From: Desulfurococcales archaeon
GTDB taxonomy: Archaea > Thermoproteota > Thermoprotei_A > Sulfolobales > Acidilobaceae
Direction: 5' to 3'
DNA: 64,000 nucleotides
NCBI GenBank assembly: GCA_015521115.1
Contig: WAOT01000001.1
Location: forward strand, 1 to 64,000
Below are positions 60,275-64,000 of this stretch, in pieces. Both the position numbers and the translations under genes were made by a program. The notes under the pieces were generated by a model. The model saw only the letters and a list, made by a program, of their open reading frames with translations, was not told the DNA's origin and made no database searches. Each line of letters opens with the position of its first letter. Within the stretch, counting starts at the first letter, position 1.

Positions 60275-61716
60275 TGCAGGGCCGCCGCCTCTTCGGGACA
60301 GCGGGTGTTAGGGGGCCTTACCTCGATAAGGTGACCCCCGAGCTCGCCTATAGGATCGGCCTTGCGGTCGCCTACTATGTCGGTGGAGAGGGCAACGCTG
60401 CGATGGCCCACGACACCAGGACGACTAGCCCCCTCCTCGCCCAGGTCGCAGCCGCAGGGATGATGGCTGGGGGGTTGAACGCTATATTCCTAGGGCTCGC
60501 CCCCACCCCGGTTCTAGCATTCAGCGTGCCCTACACGGAGTCCAAGGCGGGCATAATGATAACAGCGAGCCACAACCCGCCCCCAGATAATGGGATAAAA
60601 CTCTTCGACTCCTCGGGTATGGAGTACACTGTCCCCATGGAGAAGGACATCGAGGATCTCGTTTTCAACGGTGACACTAGGCGGATGCACGCGACATGGG
60701 ACAGGGTCGGGAGGCTGACCCTGGGACAGGAGGTCATTGAGGAGTATAAGAGGAAACTCGTCGACATGCTCCACGTGAAGAAGCCTAAGATAAAGCTCGC
60801 AGTCGCGGTCGACTGCGCTAATGGGGCGTCCTCTGGTGTGACTCCAGAGGTCATCAGGAAGATTGGGGTACCAAAGGTCATGAGCCTAAACTGCCACCCC
60901 GACGGCCTCTTCCCTGGGAGGTATCCCGAGCCGAGGAAGGACGTGGTGGAGCCTATCGCCCGCTATGCAGGCGAGCTGGGCGCACACATACTTTTCGCGC
61001 ATGACGGGGATGCTGACAGGCTGGCAGCAGCGATCCCGGGGCTAGGCTTCATAAAGCAGGATCTCCTAATAGCCCTCTTCTCGTGGTGGAAACTGAGGGA
61101 TAGGAGGGGCACGATAATAATATCTGTGGACGTGGGCAACGAGGTGGAGGACATCGTAGAGAGGATGGGAGGGAGGATCGTTAGAGCAAAACTGGGGAAG
61201 CTGCACGAGAGGCTCAAAGAAACGCCCGGCGCGCTCCTAGCGGCTGAGCCCTGGAAGCTTATAGACCCTCAGTGGGGGCCGTGGGTGGACGGAATATACC
61301 AGGCGGCACTCCTAGTAAGAATAAGCCTTGAGGAGGGTGAAACGCCGGAGCGACTCATTAGGAGGTTACCCTTCTACCCGAGTGCCAGGATAAGTTTCAA
61401 GCTGAGGAACGACGATGACAAAGACAAGGTCTATCCCTTCATAGAGGAGGAGGTGAAGACCACCCTCACAAAGAACGCAGTAAAGATCCTAACAATAGAC
61501 GGTATAAGGATAGACTACGACGACAGGAGCTGGATACTCCTCAGGACTAGCGGGACAGAGCCTAAGATAAGACTCTACGCCCAGGGTAGCAGTAGGGAGA
61601 GGCTCATGGAGCTAATTGAAGCCGCCAAGGGGATAGTTAAAAAGAACGCTGACAGGGTCGGGGTCAGAATAATAGGCGTGGAGGAACACCTAGACGTAGA
61701 CCCCCTCGGGCGCTAG
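60271..61716 (+). CDS. Phosphohexomutase (phosphomannomutase/phosphoglucomutase family)
   Basis: 481 residues. The phosphoserine loop is ITASHNPPPDNGIKLF, the metal loop HDGDADRLAAA, the sugar loop AAEPWKL, and the phosphate site LLRTSGTEPKIRLYAQ. LFGTAGVRGPY opens the protein as usual. The sugar loop reads EPWK instead of GEESG-type, so the substrate may be glucosamine-6-P, mannose-6-P or glucose-6-P. ATG 60271 overlaps the THUMP stop. Confidence 0.93.
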   Translation: MMQGRRLFGTAGVRGPYLDKVTPELAYRIGLAVAYYVGGEGNAAMAHDTRTTSPLLAQVAAAGMMAGGLNAIFLGLAPTPVLAFSVPYTESKAGIMITASHNPPPDNGIKLFDSSGMEYTVPMEKDIEDLVFNGDTRRMHATWDRVGRLTLGQEVIEEYKRKLVDMLHVKKPKIKLAVAVDCANGASSGVTPEVIRKIGVPKVMSLNCHPDGLFPGRYPEPRKDVVEPIARYAGELGAHILFAHDGDADRLAAAIPGLGFIKQDLLIALFSWWKLRDRRGTIIISVDVGNEVEDIVERMGGRIVRAKLGKLHERLKETPGALLAAEPWKLIDPQWGPWVDGIYQAALLVRISLEEGETPERLIRRLPFYPSARISFKLRNDDDKDKVYPFIEEEVKTTLTKNAVKILTIDGIRIDYDDRSWILLRTSGTEPKIRLYAQGSSRERLMELIEAAKGIVKKNADRVGVRIIGVEEHLDVDPLGR

Positions 61717-61791
61717 CGCTAGGAGCCCAGCTTTACAACGGATCCTCTAATATCCCCTCGGAAAATACAATGCGGGTCTGGTGTAGGTAGA

Positions 61792-62556
61792 GTGTCATAC
61801 GTAGAGGACATGAGGCAGAGGGTGCTGGTCGGCCAGGCCAGCATGATACTCTACAGCGCTTTAGCCACAATTCTTGGGAAGACCGCCAAGACGTTCATAT
61901 TAGCGTTCATACTCATAATACTAATACAGGTTCTCATAAACAGGAGGGGTAAGAACCCCCTCGGGCAGGCAAAGGTAAAGCCGGAGGAGATCCTGCACGG
62001 CACTAAACTGTTCGAGGAGAAGAGTGTGAGGAGCCTCCAAATGGAGGACAAGGGCCTCCTAGCCGACATGCAGGAGCAGTCGAAGTTCACTATGTACACG
62101 AGCGTGGGGATGTTCGTCACACTCTTCTACTTCATAATATTCTGGAAGTACATAGACCCCCTACACGCACTCTTCGCACAATGGGTAGCAGACAAGCTCG
62201 CACTCTTCCTAGCGTTCCTCATATACTTCGAGGGCGTCTTCATACTCAACCAACTATTCATGATCTGGGGGCTAAAAAAGGTGGGCAAAGTACCCATAGT
62301 ACAGGTGGCACAGTCCTACACGGTGACAGATAAGGGCATCGTCATAGGCGGGCTAGTGGGGAAGAACACCATACTATTCCCCCTACCCGAGGACACCTAC
62401 GTGGTTAAGAATGAGAGGAGGAAGTTCGTCGAGCTCATAAGACACGGTAAGAGGTCAATCGTTAGAATACGCTTCTACACTAGAAGGGTCAAGAGGCTAG
62501 AGGAGATACTCAGAAAGTACGGTAAAGCGAGACCCATCGAGCAGAAGCCAAGCTAA
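61792..62556 (+). CDS. Predicted membrane protein (DUF2208-like)
   Basis: 254 residues with helices at about 30-48 (TFILAFILIILIQVLIN), 100-118 (GMFVTLFYFIIFWKY) and 135-158 (LALFLAFLIYFEGVFILNQL), a cytoplasmic middle loop, and a basic C-terminal strand-rich domain (SYTVTDKGIVIGGLVGKNTI, RFYTRRVKRLEEILRKYG). The pattern agrees with a crenarchaeal membrane family I recall as DUF2208; function unknown. Family naming from memory only. Confidence 0.65.
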   Translation: MSYVEDMRQRVLVGQASMILYSALATILGKTAKTFILAFILIILIQVLINRRGKNPLGQAKVKPEEILHGTKLFEEKSVRSLQMEDKGLLADMQEQSKFTMYTSVGMFVTLFYFIIFWKYIDPLHALFAQWVADKLALFLAFLIYFEGVFILNQLFMIWGLKKVGKVPIVQVAQSYTVTDKGIVIGGLVGKNTILFPLPEDTYVVKNERRKFVELIRHGKRSIVRIRFYTRRVKRLEEILRKYGKARPIEQKPS

Positions 62557-62628
62557 GCAACAAACCACCAAGCCTGACTGGCACCAAACGGGGGATACAA
62601 GGGAAAGCCTCGCTACGGGGGTAGCCGG

Positions 62629-63744
62629 TTGGAGAAGGCTATCAGATTCGGAGCAGCCCTAACGGGTGAGAGCCTAGAGCTGAAGGGCCCGGGATGCCTC
62701 TGGCTTGACTCGGGGCGTATATCCTCTATCACCTCCACAGGCAGCTGCCCCCAAAATGCTCTAGGCGGGGACAGGCTTCTCATCCTCCCCCAGCCCGGCC
62801 TGGCCCACGCACACAGTGCCGACTACGCCTTCACAGAATATGGGGCCAAGAAGCCGATATCAGCCCTAGTCAGCTACCCTGGGGGTGAGAAGCACAAGAG
62901 GCTCATCAGACTTTCTCGGTCAAAGCTTGTCGAGGCCACAAGACGCTACTACCTTGAAGCCCTAAGGCTCGGCGTAGGGGTGATACTCGACTTCAGAGAG
63001 ATGGGCGGGTACGGGTGTGAGACCGCCAGACAAGCCCTTGCCGGGGTTGAGGGGCTCGACGTTGTACTTCTTGGGCGTCCAGGCCCAGGATGGCCCGGAG
63101 CATGCGATGGGCTCGGCATATCTTCACCTTTAGACTACCCATTGGAGGATCTCAAGAGCCTTGTCAAGATATACAGGCCCTCAGCAGCACATGTGGCTGA
63201 GACCCCCGCAACACTAGAGGCCGGGGACTTCGACCTCGCCGTGGAATTAGGCTTCGACTTCATAATACACGGTACCTTCCTCCGCAGGGAACACTTGGGG
63301 GAGCTGGCCAAGCGTGGGATAGGGCTAGTTTTTAGCGTCAGGAGCAATATGTGGCACGGCCTTGGGCTCCCGCCTGTACTCGAAGCGCTGGGCGAGGAGG
63401 GCCTGCTAGTGGCTTTAGGGTCGGATAATGCGGCATGGATCCCCCCAGACCCTTGGGGAGAGCTATCAGGCGCCCTCTACGCTGCTAGGCTGCAGGGGTT
63501 CGTTGCTGAGGAGGAAGCCCGTAAACTCCTGTCCGCGGCCTTCATAGCCCCCTACGTACTAGCAGGCCTCAAACCCAGGCTGGTCGCTGAGGGTTCAGAT
63601 GCCCACCTCGTAGGTCTCTACGTTGACGTTGACAGCCTGCTAGACTCCGAGTCTCCGATGCTTTGGATTGCTAAAAGGGTGGGAGCAGGGCTTATTGTGA
63701 TAAGGGTTGATGGGGAAAGAGTCTCGAAGCCCTTTATAGGTTAG
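62629..63744 (+). CDS. Amidohydrolase-superfamily protein
   Basis: 371 residues. The metal residues: PGLAHAHSADYAF (HxH), AAHVAETPATLEAG, FIIHGTFLRREHL, and LGSDNAAWIPPD (the last Asp). The arrangement resembles chlorohydrolase/cytosine-deaminase-like members, with SNMWHGLGLPPVLEAL before the last metal ligand. Substrate unknown. TTG 62629. Overlaps the SCP2 gene convergently by 4 bp. Confidence 0.85.
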   Translation: MEKAIRFGAALTGESLELKGPGCLWLDSGRISSITSTGSCPQNALGGDRLLILPQPGLAHAHSADYAFTEYGAKKPISALVSYPGGEKHKRLIRLSRSKLVEATRRYYLEALRLGVGVILDFREMGGYGCETARQALAGVEGLDVVLLGRPGPGWPGACDGLGISSPLDYPLEDLKSLVKIYRPSAAHVAETPATLEAGDFDLAVELGFDFIIHGTFLRREHLGELAKRGIGLVFSVRSNMWHGLGLPPVLEALGEEGLLVALGSDNAAWIPPDPWGELSGALYAARLQGFVAEEEARKLLSAAFIAPYVLAGLKPRLVAEGSDAHLVGLYVDVDSLLDSESPMLWIAKRVGAGLIVIRVDGERVSKPFIG

Positions 63745-64000
63745 ACTTTGCCTGTCCCGAGGTCTATGAGCTTCTTCAAGTTCATAGTGTCTAGCACATT
63801 CCCCGTTATGGCGATCTTCCTCATCATGAACGCCTTCATAGCGTCCAGCTCCCCACTGAGCACTTTCTTCAGCGTGTCACTATCAGTTGTCAGAGTTGCG
63901 ATGGGCCTGGGGTGCTTGCCCTCCACTACCTTTAGCTCCCCATCCTTTATTTCGATGTAGAATTCCCCGTTATCCTTAACAACGAACTGGTAGACCTTGC
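63741..64000 (-). CDS. SCP2 (sterol carrier) domain protein, 5' end beyond window
   Basis: About 86 C-terminal codons are visible and the frame continues past the window edge. KVYQFVVKDNGEFYIEIKDG, HPRPIATLTTDSDTLKKVLSG, and MRKIAITGNVLDTMNLKKLI match the SCP2 fold, a hydrophobic-ligand carrier that is common as a short archaeal protein. The ligand is unknown. Confidence 0.85.
   Translation of the reverse strand, partial: KVYQFVVKDNGEFYIEIKDGELKVVEGKHPRPIATLTTDSDTLKKVLSGELDAMKAFMMRKIAITGNVLDTMNLKKLIDLGTGKV

Overview
The window looks like chromosomal DNA of a hyperthermophilic crenarchaeon, most likely Desulfurococcales or Pyrodictiaceae-like. The signs are: GC-rich tightly packed genes; frequent GTG and TTG starts; GGAGGTGAT-type ribosome binding sites mixed with leaderless genes carrying TATA boxes about 26 bp upstream; archaeal replication proteins (Orc1/Cdc6 and the two RFC subunits); archaea-only families (archease, archaemetzincin, UPF0200/UPF0201, COG2112 kinase, archaeal CCA-adding enzyme); and a tRNA-Pro with an intron at position 37/38. 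The species assignment is inference; no rRNA is present.

Layout. 1-2.5 kb: ATP sulfurylase (partial), a ribbon-helix-helix regulator just upstream of it and a GltD-like flavoprotein. 2.9-9.9 kb: ClC channel, MDR reductase, an orphan gene, an enolase-superfamily enzyme and an MFS carrier. 9.9-12.8 kb: tRNA-Ala(UGC), then a gene-poor stretch with a four-repeat CRISPR mini-array of its own repeat family, decayed coding sequence and one orphan ORF. 12.8-21.4 kb: winged-helix regulator plus membrane protein, an ABC exporter, an APC permease fused to a nucleotidyltransferase domain, an Ntn-hydrolase, a sugar-isomerase-like protein and a phosphoesterase. 21.4-28.4 kb: RFC large and small subunits, an Orc1/Cdc6-like ATPase, a small regulator, MoaC, tRNA-Phe, archaemetzincin, archease, endonuclease III and a THUMP protein.

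28.4-42.8 kb is the main accessory region, a complete type I-D CRISPR-Cas locus. Cas6 and a CARF-HTH regulator are read leftward. Cas10d(HD), a separately encoded small subunit (Cas11d candidate), Csc2, Csc1, Cas3', Cas2, Cas4 and Cas1 are read rightward. A TnpB-tail-like remnant with a hairpin follows cas1, then a secreted glycoprotein-like gene, then a 41-repeat array whose likely leader is on its right side.

42.8-64 kb is housekeeping: nucleotide-sugar synthesis, radical SAM enzymes (including an AmrS gene followed by an apparent cluster-less paralogue), PRPP synthetase, and a dense RNA-processing run (tRNA methyltransferase, RNase Z, UPF0201/UPF0200, 2',3'-cyclic phosphodiesterase, CCA-adding enzyme, COG2112 kinase). 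These are followed by intron-containing tRNA-Pro(GGG), a DMT carrier, GPN-loop GTPase, crotonase, nicotinate phosphoribosyltransferase, THUMP protein, phosphohexomutase, a membrane protein, an amidohydrolase and a partial SCP2-domain protein.

A recurring pattern is that three small regulators (RHH before sat, winged helix before the exporter, CARF-HTH in the CRISPR locus) each sit beside a perfect inverted repeat in the promoter region they would be expected to control.
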